From Sarcophilus harrisii (lineage: Eukaryota; Chordata; Mammalia; Dasyuromorphia; Dasyuridae), in assembly GCF_902635505.1 (NCBI RefSeq), contig NC_045429.1:428137669-428201668 (forward strand): a DNA stretch of 64,000 nucleotides, read 5' to 3'. Positions within the stretch are counted from its first letter, which is position 1. Each line of letters starts with the position of its first letter. The translations under genes were made by a program, and so were the position numbers. A model generated the notes under the pieces. The model was not told the origin of the DNA. It made no database searches and saw only the letters and a program-made list of their open reading frames with translations. Positions 31,945 to 44,225 of the stretch are shown here, in pieces.

Positions 31945-32714
31945 AGAATGGTCAGTTGTAGGATTTCTTTCCAATTCAACACATTTTCCTTTATTCCCCT
32001 TTTCTGCTATGCAAGCTTCCATCGTTTGCCTTCAGTCCTTAAGATTTAAGGACAGTCTTAATCTATGTGGTATAAACCTACAGTAGAAAGTCTTTAGGTG
32101 CCCTTGGGAAAATTCTCCACCTTCCCATTAAACTCACTTTCTTGCTCTTCAGGGGAAATAATAGGCAGGGAGAAAAATGTAAAAGCAAATACTTTAGACA
32201 AAAACAATCAGTCAACGATTATTTATTGTGTGTCTGCCATGGGCCAGGCACCATGCTGAGCCCTTCAAATGTGAGTACAAAGAATGAAGCAATCTCTTAA
32301 TACCAAGGAGAGTCTATTCTAATGGAGGGAAGGAAAAGGAGGACACAATTATATAGATACATGTATAGATACAGATACAATATAAATGTAAAATGAATAA
32401 GGCAAAGTAGTAAAATACAATCAAGTAGTAAAATATAATCAAGTAAATAACAAAATGAAATAACATTTATAAAGCTCTTAGTTCAGTGCCTGATACACCG
32501 AAGTGCCTAATAAATGTTAGTGATGATAATGATAATGATGTTGATGATAAAAATCTAAGGTCCTGACCTCATTTAGTATTCTGTGATATTGGAAGAGATT
32601 TTCAGGAGCTGTTGGTCTGAAGTCAAGAAGAACTGGTTTCAAATCTTGTCTCTATATGAAGTGGCTGTGTGACCCCGAATAACCAACCTAGATGTCCAAG
32701 TAGCTCTTCCTCCT

Positions 32715-32995
32715 CACAAGTGCTTTTTAAAAATAATAGCTGTTTATTTTTCAACATTCACCCTTGCAAAACTGTATTCCATATTTTTTCTCCCTCCCTT
32801 CCCACCTCCATCCTCTCGTAAACAGCAAGTAATTCAATATAGGTTTAACATGTACAATTATTCTACATTTCCACACTTATCATGCTGCACAAGAAAAATC
32901 AGATCAAAAAGAAAAAAAAATGAGAGCAAAAAAGCAAGAAAGCAAATAACAACAAGATGTGAGAATACTATGCTCACAACTTTTTTTTTTTTTAC
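32715..32995 (-). mobile_element. L1 3' end, antisense
   Basis: TTTTCAACATTCACCCTTGC, GTAAACAGCAAGTAATTCAA and TCATGCTGCACAAGAAAAAT form the inverted L1 3' end. The AATAATAGCTGTTTATTTTT on the left is the complement of its A-rich tail. Confidence 0.75.
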
Positions 32996-32999
32996 TTCC

Positions 33000-33125
33000 T
33001 TCATGGCTTGGCTCAAATCCCACCAAGAGCACCATATTTTTCTCAACCTTTTTATCTGCAGTGCTTAGCAAAGTGACTGACATCTAGAAGGTACTTAATA
33101 AATATTTGTTGGACTGAATGACAGC
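33000..33125 (+). mobile_element. L2-like LINE 3' end
   Basis: GCAGTGCTTAGCAAAGTGAC and AAGGTACTTAATAAATATTT with GTTGGACTGAATG fit the L2 end. Confidence 0.6.
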
Positions 33126-34655
33126 TTCTCATTGCCTCTATTATCTCTTTAAGCCGTATTTCAGAATAGATGCTGCCTTATATTGGTAAAGATAAGCCTC
33201 CCCACTAATGAAATCCCAAGTTTGCTCTAAAAGGAGAAACAAAAAGCTCTTTAGTTCCCTCTCCCCCAAAGGAAAATAGAACATGTAGCCCAGGAAAAGG
33301 GATACTAAATGGGAGTGAGAGGATTTGTATATGAATCACATTTCTGCTATTTGCTACTTATGAGATTTGTGTATACTGTGTACCTCAGTTTCCTCAACTG
33401 TAAAATGAAATCATTAGATTAGAATGTATTATCCGAAGATTTAGAAGCCATTGGGGCAACTTGACTATATCCAAAGAATTTTTCCTATCTATTGTTTCCC
33501 CTGAGGACCAAGAAGTAACCATTAGATTCTCAGATCTTTGGCTACCTTTCCAGGGGCCTGACATCCTAGGGATCCTGTAACCACTCAGCTTTGGGGAGAC
33601 CCTTGAGATTTGTCCCCTTCCTTAAAATCCTCCCTAATTGTATTCCTGGGCTAGGAGGGCTGGCTACAAAACCTCTCTGTCAGCAGGAATTGGTTCTCAG
33701 ATCCACTGGTCAAACAGACCTCCTGCCACAGTATCAGGGACACTTTCTTAAGAGATGGTTCAAAAGGGAAAGGGTTGTGATGTACTTCGTGCAAGCAAAC
33801 AGACCCCTGCCTTTGAAGTCTTGGTGGGGTTTTGTTCAGGCTGCAGTTGGAGTTTGACTAAGAAAAACTGCCAGCCTCCCACAAGCCCACTTCTGTTTGT
33901 TAATGCCGCCTTGTTCGTTTGCTTGTGTTTGATGTTTGAAGCAGAAGAGGGTCACCCAGGGAGTCCTCTTATGGAGTGTCTTTCACTTCTAGCTGAGCTC
34001 TAGCTACTACCCGGGAGCTGAGCAGAGAGATGCAGTTCTAAAGCTGAAAAGGGATTCTCTTTTTACCAGGCCATTTACCATTGTAAATTTGTCTCCCCGA
34101 GCATATTTCCTTATCTGCAAGATGAGGTTATTACTAGCATCAGCTTCAAAGGGTGGTCATGAGGAGCAAATGTAAAGCATTTGAATGTCAAGCCCTCTGC
34201 TACCCTTCAAGCACTCAGAAATGTAAGCAGTTGATAGAATATATATTACTTTACCCTCAAAAGCAGGCTAAAATGAGTGTGCAGGACAAATTGGAAAATG
34301 GAAAAGAAGTCACAAGGTGCAAAGTGACCTTTGAGAACAGTCTGCCCCTCTCACTTTACATTTAAGGAAACTGAAGCTCAGGGAATTTAAGAGACATGCC
34401 CAATCTCAAACTGAAAATTACTGTGTATGGAGTGGAGGAGGGAAGCAGTGGAAGGATCTGAATTAAGTTTTTCTGACTCCAGAGCTGCAGCCCTTTCCAG
34501 TGGATCAGACTGCCTCTGTGTACTTTCATCCCATAAAGGCTGCTATTACCACACAGAGAGTTGAAAGTTTTTCAGCGCCATACATAAATGTGAATCCCCT
34601 TTATGATACAACAATAATGATGATGAAGATGATGATAATTATTAGTTAGCATTTA

Positions 34656-34854
34656 TCTTTATATATTGTATTTTTAAATAGTCATAGCTTTTTGTTTTTC
34701 AAAATACATGCACAAATAATTTTCAACATTCACCCTTGCAAAAATTTGCATTCCCAAATTTTCTCCCTCTCTCCCTTCCCTAGACAGCAAGTAGTCCAAT
34801 ATAGGGTAAACATATACAATTCTGCTAAGCATATCGCCACGTTTATCAGGCAGC
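34656..34854 (-). mobile_element. L1 3' end, antisense, splitting a SINE
   Basis: TAGCTTTTTGTTTTTCAAAA, TTTTCAACATTCACCCTTGC and AGACAGCAAGTAGTCCAATA mark the inverted 3' end. TAGCATTTA occurs on both sides (34647-34655 and 34855-34863), consistent with a 9-bp target duplication inside a THER1-like copy. Confidence 0.6.
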
Positions 34855-36889
34855 TAGCATTTACAAATCTCTTACTATATGCTAAGCATAAGCAGTCCCA
34901 CAAATTTGGGGATCCCAAACAAACACTCATTCAGCTTTTTCATAAAGATGCCCAATGAAGGAAAATCCACTAACATTTGGGAAGCCTGTTCTGCTTTTGG
35001 GCAATTTTAATTGTAACAAGTTTTCCTTAACATCAAGCCTAAATCTGTCTTTTTTCAATGTCCTCCCATTGTTCTTAATTCTTCTCCTCAGGGGCTAAGG
35101 GGAACAAGCAGAATCCTTCTTTTACATGACAATCCTTCCTGTGCTTCAACATATATGTCTCCTCCCCACTCCCTGTCCCAATTCTTTTCCAAGCTCAACA
35201 TCTCCAGGACTAGCCTTCAACCGGTCCTTCAGAGGAAATCAAATCAAGTTAACAAATTTATTAAGTATCTAGTATGTGCCAGGCACTTTGATAAGCACTG
35301 ATGATACAAAGAAAGACCAAAGTCAGTCCCTGCCCTGGAGGAACTCCTAGCCTAATAAAAAGACATCATGCAAATGATTAGGTATAAACAAGCATTGTAC
35401 AGAATAAACTGGAGAGAATCTCAGAGGAAACCCACAAGCCTTAATGGGGACTGGGGAAGCTTTTTTCAGAAGGTAGGCTTTTGGAAGGAAGCAGTCCCCC
35501 ATCTCAGGTTCCCTTCTATTGATGAGCTCCCGTTTATCAATATCCATCCTGAAATAAGGCATCCTACAAGAAGAATTCTCTAGATGTGATCTGTTCTGCA
35601 CAGAGTACAAATGGACCATTACCTTCCAGGTCCTGAATATGGACCTCTCTTATCATAGCCAATATTTCCATTATCATCTCTATTTTCATGGAAAAACAGG
35701 CTCAGAGAGATTGTACCTTGCCCAAAGTCCCACAGAAGCACGAGTTTGCAGAGCAGAGATGACAGCTCAGGCTTCCTGATTTTCAGTTCCCCAATCTTTC
35801 TGTTCTACTACCCTGCTCCCCATTCCTGTTTTATCATGATGAATTCCTAGTGGGCTGAGATATTAGAAGACCTTTAGCAGCATTTCAAGTGAGAGATGTT
35901 ATTCATGTTATAAACTTCTTAGCAGCAGCTATACCTTGAAAATTCAACAGGAGCCTGGATCTTTGTCTCTATCTTTTTTTCTCTCTCATTCCCTATCTTT
36001 CTCTCTTTCTCTCTGATTCTGCCTGTCTACTGACCTTACCTTACCCATACCAAACAAACACATTTGTCTCTGTTTTTCTGTCTCTGTCTCATGACCTCAC
36101 CCTAACCACATTAAACACACACCTCTCTCTCTGTCTCTGTCTCTATCTCTATCTCTGTCTCTCTCTTTCCCACCCACTCACCTCTTGTCCCCTACCAGTT
36201 TACCTTACAGAAAGTGTAGTTTGAGTTCAAGGTATAGGTTTTGAGAAGGATAACTCCATTCAGTTTTTCCTTAATATGACCTGGTGTACTCTCCTGCACT
36301 CCATTTTATTGTCTAGTGAGGTAGGGATCTTGTGGGTATTCAGTAAAGTAGGATGCTCCTAACACATGGGACTTGGGCAATTACCAGATCCTGGAGATTT
36401 CTGTTGCTTCCTTCATAAGATCATAGATCTAGACTTATAAGTCAATGAATCCAAAGTCCTAACCTTACAAATAAAGAAGCTGAGGCTTGGGCATATGACT
36501 TGCCTAAGAAAGTATTTTCCACATGACAAAGAACCTTTCTTCCGAACTCATGAAGCTGGCCACCATGTTTCTCCACACTACATCTCTATAACTTCATCTA
36601 TAACATGAGGGAGCTGCATTCACTGGTCTCTAAGGTCTATTTCAGTCCCAAATCTGTGCTCCTATAAATCTACCTAAAGACCAATTGGTCACTTTTTAGT
36701 TGTCTGAAGCCCCAAATCCAATCCTTCTTTCTACTGTATCTCACTGTCCCCTGGAGGGATTATCCTGAGCTCCAGAGCACAGCAGTGCTTTGTCTCCGGT
36801 AATCCAGGTGCTGATGGAAGCATTGGGATTGGAAGTCAGGTTCTTCACTGCAAAGTCAGCCTTTTGTCTATTTATTGCTTTTATTCCTC

Positions 36890-37110
36890 TGAAGAGGGCT
36901 TCTTAAACTGAAGTCCATTCCCCACCCTACCCCCAGTGGCTCTATGGATAGCTTTCAGGGAGTCACATCTTCATTTTGACTAGCTTCTATAATCCTGTGA
37001 ATTTGATTACATTGATTTTATGTTGATTTAATTTTGGATTTAAAAACATAATTCTGAAGATCGGTCCCTAGGTTTTACCAGATTGATGTCAAAGGGACTT
37101 GAAAAACTGG
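36890..37110. mobile_element. DNA-transposon-like fragment
   Basis: GGGCTTCTTAAACTGAAGTCC at the left and an AATTCTGAAGATCGGTCCCT segment at the right resemble the family at 24449-24774, diverged. Confidence 0.35.
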
Positions 37111-38184
37111 TCTCAACGTAGTTGTCATCTGTGGTCAGGAACCATTGCTCCAGCCTTGCATCTCATATATTTCACAGGATCCAAGAGATCTGAGCTGTTC
37201 CTTGAGCAGACTAGATAACACCAACAGAGAAGAGGAACTAACCTCAATATCCAGTTAGTCCAATTTGTTCCTAACTGGAAATCTCCTCTACAAAATGCTT
37301 AACAAATGTCTACCCAGTGTCCTCCTAAGGTAGCACACTATACAGCTCTAGTGGCTAGTAATTCCATCCTCTGGATGAACCTCACCAATGGGATAAGTAA
37401 TATTGCACTACTAACTTAGGATGCTCAATTTTACACACTTATCCCCACCTGGTTCAAATAGATATCACATTCCTCCTTCCCCACTCCCAAGCCTAAGTCT
37501 TTCCCCTCCCCCTTCCAGTCTTTGGCCCCCCAGTGCCTTAGCAAGTTGCAATTCAAAAAAGAGCTTGTTTAAGATAAGTCCTTGAAATCCAGAGTTATAA
37601 ATTCTCCCCAGGACCGGCTGCCCCTATCTCTGGGCTAATGCCCTGGTGCCGAGAGAAGGCTCACCTAGATGTGACCCATCCCCATACACTCTCTGCAGTT
37701 CCCAGATCTTCTTCTGCAAACACTAGACAATGGCTGAATGGGAGGTACCTGTCTCAGCAGGTGTCAGCTGGACTGCACTTTCCTGAAGGGTGAGGAGGAG
37801 GTCAGTCTTCTGGCCCACCCACTTTGGGCATTCCTGTGATTGCATAATCCCATTTCCAAAGGGTCTCCTCCTGACACACATACACACCCTCCTCTACCCT
37901 TGTCTCCTTTTGTTGGCTTCGGCCTCAGGAGGTCTCCTTCTATTCACCTCAGAGACTAGAGGTAGGATATTCCACCTTGATTTAACTTTGAAGTCAGCCA
38001 GCTGAAAACCAGACCACATCTGTACCACCTGGAAATAACATGGATTTTTTTCTTCTCTTTTTCCTTTTCCTCCTTCCCCCTCCTATTATTCTCCTCTTCC
38101 TCCTTCACTTCCTTTTCTGTTCTCTTCCTCTCCTTTCTCTCCTCTAACACCCTCCTCCTTCTCCTTCTCTTGCTACCCTGCCAT

Positions 38185-38185
<1 letters not shown>

Positions 38186-38221
<36 letters not shown>
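38186..38221. repeat. (CA)18 microsatellite
   Basis: Uninterrupted CA run after a CTT-rich pyrimidine stretch (38050-38170). Confidence 0.95.
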
Positions 38222-38222
<1 letters not shown>

Positions 38223-38654
38223 CTCAGAATGTAAGCTTCTTGAGGACAAGGAATATTTTTGCCTTTTTTTTTTTTTTTTTTTGGTATCCTCAGGGCTTAC
38301 ACAATACCTAGGACATAGTTATAGTTTGAATTGACTTCTCTTCCTTCTCATTCTCCTCTTATTCTTTGCTCCCTTTCTCTTTCATATTCCTTTACTTTTT
38401 AAAACATGGACCTCAGTCTTTTCACTTATTGAATGGGAATGCAATTTTACACACTTCATCCCAACCTGATTCAAATAGATATCACATTCCTCCTTCCCCA
38501 CTTCCAAGATTCAGTTTTATCTCTCCCTTGAGAAGATTATGCTTAACCAACTACTCCTGGAAATGATAAAAACAAAATATCTATCTACCTACCATATACA
38601 TACATATTTGCGTTCTCATCTAACAATTTCCCCTAAAAATCTTACGTCACTATA

Positions 38655-38875
38655 AATACCAATAGTACACATTTATATGATACTTTAAAGTTTATATAGT
38701 TCTTTCCTTACAACAATACTATAAAATATAGACAATGTAACTATTATCATCTCCATTTTGCAGAGGAGAAAATTCAGAGATTAAGTGATTTGGTTGAAGT
38801 TGTGAAGTTAGTATAAATTTCAGAAGCAAGACTTGAACTCAGATTCAAAGCTTTCCTTTGTGGCATCTAGCACCA
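38655..38875 (-). mobile_element. THER1/MIR-like SINE
   Basis: On the + strand: ACATTTATATGATACTTTAAAG, CTATTATCATCTCCATTTTG, GATTAAGTGATTTGGTTGAA and AGACTTGAACTCAGATTC. Confidence 0.65.
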
Positions 38876-40176
38876 CTGAGGCAGACAAAGCCACAGAATG
38901 TCCCAGTCTGAAGATGTATGTCTTATTCTGCATCCCTAGTCCATTCCTTCATTCTTAGGAGGCAGAAAACATACTTTTATCATCGGTCATCTGGAGTCCT
39001 TATTGATCACTACATTGACTAAAATTCTTAAGTTTTTCAAAGTTTTTTTTTCTTTCTAATTCTGTAATTAAAGCATAAATGATTTTTCTGACTTTTCTCA
39101 TTAACTCTGTATCTCCTCTATGTTTACACCAGGTGTGCCTATTCCATGCTTGCCACTCCCCTTCTTCACTCATACTTCTTAGAATTCCTAGCTGCTTTCA
39201 AGTCTCAGCTCAAGTGACATTTCCTAGGAAAGACCTTTCCTGGTTCCTGAATTGTTAGGGCCTCCTAAACCACTTTGTATATGCTTTATATTTACTTATT
39301 TGCAAAGATAACATTCCCCCAAGAGGACATAAGCTTTTTGACCTAGCACACAGTCTGACATGTATTGTTGAATTATCTAATTTTACTTTCTCCCAGATAC
39401 ACTTGATAATAATAATATCAATGTCCAGCCTTTCTTTGCTATGAAATCTCCAGTGAGGGAAAATGTATACTCTATGTATACATTTCCTTAATTCCTTAAT
39501 TCATTTCCGTTTGATGAGTTGAGGAGAAAGTTGCTATTTTCTGCTTCCTTGAACAGTTTTGAAGTTCTGAGTATAAGTGAGAAGGATTAACTCTTCAACA
39601 GACTCTGTTCCAGATAGAACTCTTGTTGTTGATGTAGTAGTGGTTGTTGTTCTGTCCTTCATCCATCCCATTATCATGAGGGTGATGTTTTGACTTGTGT
39701 GGGGCAGAACTGTGTTAACTTCATTCTCTCTTCTAGAGTCATAATATGACTCTTAATCCATTCCCCTCACACTCACTCTCTTTGCAATATTAATTGTAGC
39801 TTTTGGTAACTGTGCATTTCAAACTTTAATCCTTTTTATGAATCTTTTATCTCAGCCATGTGATATTCCCTCTGCTGGTTCAGATGGTCCAGGAGGTCAT
39901 ACTGAAACCCAATCAATATCTGATTATTAAATTTTCACTATAAGCACTTACACTTCAGAAATTGACAAATAGTACAAGTCAGGTTGAATATATTGCTTAA
40001 ATGGTTGCTTAAACTTAAGCGATGAAGAAAATATTAAGAATGAAGATTAAACTTAAAAACTATGATGATTGGACATTTATAACCTGTATCAAATTGTTTA
40101 TTATCTAAGGGAGAAGGAAGATGAAGGAGGAAGAGAGAGAATTTTTGGAACTCAAAAAAATTTTAAGTGACTGTTC

Positions 40177-40336
40177 AGGGGCAAATAGATGCACAGTGGA
40201 TAGAGCACTGGCCCTGGAGTCAGGAGAACCCAAGTTCAAATGCAGCCTCAGACACTCATTAGCTATGTGATCCTGGGCAAGTCATTTAAACCCAATTGTC
40301 TGATGCCAGTCCACCCCCCTCCCCATGCAAAAAAAA
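40177..40336 (+). mobile_element. marsupial tRNA-derived SINE (short form)
   Basis: CAAATAGATGCACAGTGGAT, CCTGGAGTCAGGAGAACCCA, TTAGCTATGTGATCCTGGGC and an A-rich tail GCAAAAAAAAG. Confidence 0.9.
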
Positions 40337-40369
40337 GTCAAAAATTGTCTTTAAATGTAACTAGATGGG

Positions 40370-40860
40370 GAAATGGCTGAATAAGTTATGGCATATGAAT
40401 GTAATGGAACATTATTGTTCTATAATAGCAGGATGATTTCAGAAAAGCCTGGAGAGATTTACATGAACTGATGCTAAGTGAAGTGAGCAGAACCAAGAGA
40501 TCATTATACATGGCAACAAGATTATGTGATGATCAGCTGTGATATTTGGTTCATTTCAACAGCGAAGTAATTCAGGCCAATTCCTATGGACTTGTGATGG
40601 ATAGAACCATCTGCATCCAGAGAGAGGACTATGGAGACTGAATGTGGACCATAACATAGTATTTTCACCTTTTTTGTTGTTTTTGTTTGCTTGCTTGTTT
40701 TTTTCCTCATTTTTTTCCTTTTTGATCTGATTTTCTGCACAGCATGATAAATATGGAAATATATTTAGATGAAAAAATAAATAAAAGAAATAGAAAACCT
40801 TAATAAATGTAAGCTGTAGGAAAATAAAATATACATTTAAAATAAATAAATAATAAAAGT
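40370..40860 (+). mobile_element. L1 3' end, sense
   Basis: GGAACATTATTGTTCTATAA, TTTCAGAAAAGCCTGGAGAG, TGATGCTAAGTGAAGTGAGC, GCATCCAGAGAGAGGACTAT, TCTGCACAGCATGATAAATA and a tail of AATAAA units. It is the clearest sense copy of this L1 end in the window. Confidence 0.8.
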
Positions 40861-41359
40861 GTGCTATGGGTATATTTTTCCTGGAGAACCTGTTGTTAAA
40901 TATCTATCAGAATGTCACTAAAATAATTTATGTTTTCCAATATTTTTTCCAATCTTTTAATTGTTTTCTATTTTTAAAATTGTTTCTGGAATTCACTACT
41001 CTCAGTCTGGACCAATTTAGTTTTCAAAGAATCTGTTATTTGAATAAAGTTTTGCATCTTGTGTAATAAATTATTTATTCTCCTAATTCTTTCCTGTGGA
41101 GCCCTGATTTCACTTATATTGTTATTTTTAAACTCTTGCTTCTTTTCTTCCAGGAATTCCAATAGAAACCATGGCATATAGACGACTTTCTTTGAGGCTT
41201 TGCTTTGTAGATTTTGTTGAGTTATTGTCATCTTCTAGATTTGTGTCTCAATTCTCTCTGGTTCCATAACAATTTTTAATTCACAATGTTTTCTTATCTT
41301 TACTCATTTTTTTCTAACCCTGCTTCCTGAATGAAGATTTTGTACAGTTTTGGAAGGAA

Positions 41360-41500
41360 TGGTGAACCTTATTCAGGCTGGAAGTGAGGTTGATGACTTT
41401 GCATAGCCTAGCTTCACTTCAATCCAACTCACTTGTAAGTCAAGACATTACTCTCCTGATGTCATTGATCATCTTTGAGAACAAAGGACACACAACAATC
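41360..41500 (+). mobile_element. 3' part of the SINE-like family at 29800-30290
   Basis: TGATGACTTTGCATAGCCTA, CACTTGTAAGTCAAGACATT, CTGATGTCATTGATCATCTT and an ACACACAACAA end. Confidence 0.7.
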
Positions 41501-41569
41501 TGTGAGTAGTTGTAGCTGCTCCACTGGGCACCCAACTGGCTAGTTCCCATTGAGCAACAATGTTATTTT

Positions 41570-41766
41570 CTTCCTCCCACCTTTCTTTCCTCCCTCCCTT
41601 CCTTCCTCCTTCCTCCCTCCCTTCCTTCCTCCTTCCTCCCTCCTTTCCTTTCTCCTTCCTCCTTCCCTTCCTTTCTTCCTTCTTTTTCTTCCTTCCTTCC
41701 CTTCTTTCTTCCCTTCTTCCTTCTCTTTCTTCCTTTCTTACTTCTCTCCTTCCTTCCTTCCTTCTA
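41570..41766. repeat. (CCTT)n polypyrimidine tract
   Basis: About 200 bp of CTTCCTTCC and TTTCTTCC units. The Lys/Arg/Glu-rich reverse-strand frame 41469-41945 and the Pro/Ser/Leu-rich + frames are its translations. Confidence 0.95.
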
Positions 41767-41994
41767 TTAGGCTGTACCTTCCTATAAAGGTCAATGACAG
41801 TGTGGTCTGATGCAGGACAAATTGTTGCCCTCCTGGTTTCGGGCTCCCAAACCCCAGTTCTGGGTCCCAGTAGCTCAACTAAGGGTTCTAGGCATCTTTG
41901 GCTAACACTGATGCAGGTCTCCATATCTTTCCCTTGATATAACACTTTGCTTCAAGTTCTGGGCTTGTCCTTGGTCACCACACTGTAAGATATC

Positions 41995-42235
41995 TGAAAA
42001 CTATAGCAGCTATGTGACGTAGACAAGGTCAGTCTCAAATACTTACTACTTGTATGACCATGGGCAAGTCACTTAACTTCTGATTGCCTCAGTTTCTTCA
42101 TCTATAAAAAGGGAATAACAATAACACCATTTTCCTAGAGTAGCTAAGAGGATCAAATGAGATAATTAAGTATCAATCCCTTTAGTATGGTACCTGGTAT
42201 GTTTTAAATGCTATATAAATCTCAGTTGTTATAAT
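41995..42235 (+). mobile_element. THER1-like SINE
   Basis: TAGCAGCTATGTGACGTAG, CATGGGCAAGTCACTTAACT, CTCAGTTTCTTCATCTATAA, GAGGATCAAATGAGATAATT and AAATGCTATATAAATCTCAG. Confidence 0.75.
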
Positions 42236-42399
42236 GATGTTGGTGATATCACTTTGGGGCTGGCTTTTCTGTCTGGAACACTTCCCTAGTGGCTAAAAGT
42301 TTCTGATTCTTTTTATGTGAAGCTGGGTTGGAAAAATATATTTACTCTATGTTCTCCTTGTACTTCTTGATCATTTCTTTGTCTGGTGCTCAAAGAAAA

Positions 42400-42620
42400 C
42401 AACACACATAAGTTCACACACATGCATCCACATACGTGTACATACCTGCACACATACAACATACAATACAAACACACAACATACATACATACAAATTCAC
42501 ACAAGCATAAATACACTCACCACACAATACACACATAAGCACATGCACATACACAGATAACAGACACATACATATGCACATATACACATCAACTCATGTA
42601 CACACTCATATATACATATC
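42400..42620. repeat. CACA/ACAT-rich imperfect tract
   Basis: Imperfect ACACACAT, CATACATAC and ACACTCAT units. The reverse-strand Cys/Val/Tyr-rich frame is its translation. Confidence 0.8.
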
Positions 42621-43449
42621 CCTTTCAAGTAGAGTGGTGAGATAATTCAACCATTCTAATTCTTCTTACTCTGCCATCTAAAAATGAATCTTCTCAAGAG
42701 GTAGGGTCCCCCATAACTAAACTTAAATCCCAATGCTTCATGGATCCAAAAGATCCTTTTGTGAAAGAAAGAGAGGACAGTCATCACAGCCCCGCAGCCT
42801 TGCCATAGTCGTAAATGTATTGTTTATTATTTATTCGTTTAAGGACATATTGTCTTTTCTTGAGAGCAGTTGATTTTGGCTTTGTAACAATGTTTAACTT
42901 GATATTGGTATATAGTAGGTGCTTAATTGTTTCTGCAATCTCTTCTGTATGGTTGTGGGCAGTGGTATGTATGCTGGTAAATGTTTAACAATCATCTCTC
43001 TGAAAAAGAAAAAAAATATTCACAACACACTTTTAAACTTAATTTGCATTAGTAACATTTTATCCATTACTTTCTTAAGTCTAAGCAATCAACAACGAAG
43101 CATATGCCAATTTCTGAGATGTAAATGATCACACTGAAAATTTAACAATCAGCTCTTGAGAGTTAGTTTGATCTGATTCCAATACTCCTGTTCATGGGAC
43201 TGTGGTGCTTATGGATATTCAGCTTACCTTATTTTTTGTCCTTATTCATGCAACATTAAGACCATGGAGTCACTTCCAAACCTAAGATGTCTGCTAACCC
43301 TTCTCCAAGTGAGGGAAGAATGTATTTATTCTTTTTGAGGCAAAGATCCCCATAGAAAGTGACCTTGCCATGTTGTGTAACCAGGAACTTGGATTGCTGC
43401 TGATGTAAACAAGTACCAGAAGCATGAATGTTCCTTCAAGGAGCCTATT

Positions 43450-43980
43450 TTTCTTTCCTTTTTTTTTTCATTCCCAGAGGTGTTTCTGGTGAATGGTCCA
43501 TGCTCCGTAAAGCAATTTCCTGCCTTCTAAACTACTGCCCAGCAAACCACATCTCCTATCTGTGGCAGTTCAGCTCTGGCTCGTAAAACAATTCCTGCAA
43601 GCCAATCAGAGACAGATTAAAAGTCCTTGAGAAACAGGAAAATTACCCTCCACTGACAAACATAATGACACTTGGGAAGAGAGGGAACTCGTCGGTTTCA
43701 GACTACAAATATCACATGCTCTGCCCTGCCCCTTACTCATCTGGAGCATGGGGCCCTGCACATTGGAATTTTATGTTCAGTTCCAGTGACATCTGGATTG
43801 GGAAGTGACTCGTCCGTCACCTAGACCTGAGGGTCCTGAGACCTAGAGACCAAATATCATTATGTCTCAACATGATTTATGGAATGGTTTTAGAAGAACA
43901 ATCAATGAGCCAGAGCATGGGCTCTGGAAACACATTGGAAAGTGTTTGGTTTTAAATAAAACTGGAAACATTCATTCATT
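43450..43980. other. single-copy segment
   Basis: I recognise no repeat here. It has several CpG dinucleotides (near 43506, 43580, 43690, 43811 and 43815) in a CpG-poor window and no long ORF. It could hold regulatory sequence; nothing more can be said. Confidence 0.3.
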
Positions 43981-44004
43981 TATTGATTGATTCGAGAATA
44001 CTGA

Positions 44005-44225
44005 ACCTGAAGTTAAGAAGTTTCTAGCCTCAGAAACTGAGTAACCTTGGAAAAGTCACTTGGCAGTTACCTGCCCCAGTTTCCTCAATTGTAAAATGCT
44101 GATAATGAATATCATTATCACCTACCTACCTGAGTTGTTGTGAGGATCAAATGAGAGAATATTTGTAAAGTGTTTAGCACAGTTCCTGGCATATAGTAGG
44201 TGCTATATAAATTCAAGCTATTATT
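44005..44225 (+). mobile_element. MIR/THER1-like SINE
   Basis: TTCTAGCCTCAGAAACTGAG, CCCAGTTTCCTCAATTGTAA, GTTGTTGTGAGGATCAAATG, ATTTGTAAAGTGTTTAGCAC and ATAGTAGGTGCTATATAAAT. Confidence 0.75.

Noticed and set aside
31647-32049. Cys/Val-, Arg/Glu- and Ser/Leu-rich ORFs
   Set aside because: Translations of the TC/AC compound microsatellite.
33591-34003. Two overlapping ORFs of 82-88 codons
   Set aside because: No recognisable domain, no promoter or splice sites, and composition unlike any epidermal differentiation protein.
40974-41231. 85-codon minus-strand ORF with a helical, Lys/Glu/Gln-rich look, perhaps an L1 ORF1-type coiled coil
   Set aside because: The likeness is only in composition; no diagnostic motif is visible and the neighbouring L1 3' end runs on the other strand.
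41469-41945. 158-codon Arg/Lys/Glu-rich ORF on the minus strand
   Set aside because: Its middle is the (CCTT)n tract; the ends resemble no known protein and no splice or promoter signals support it.
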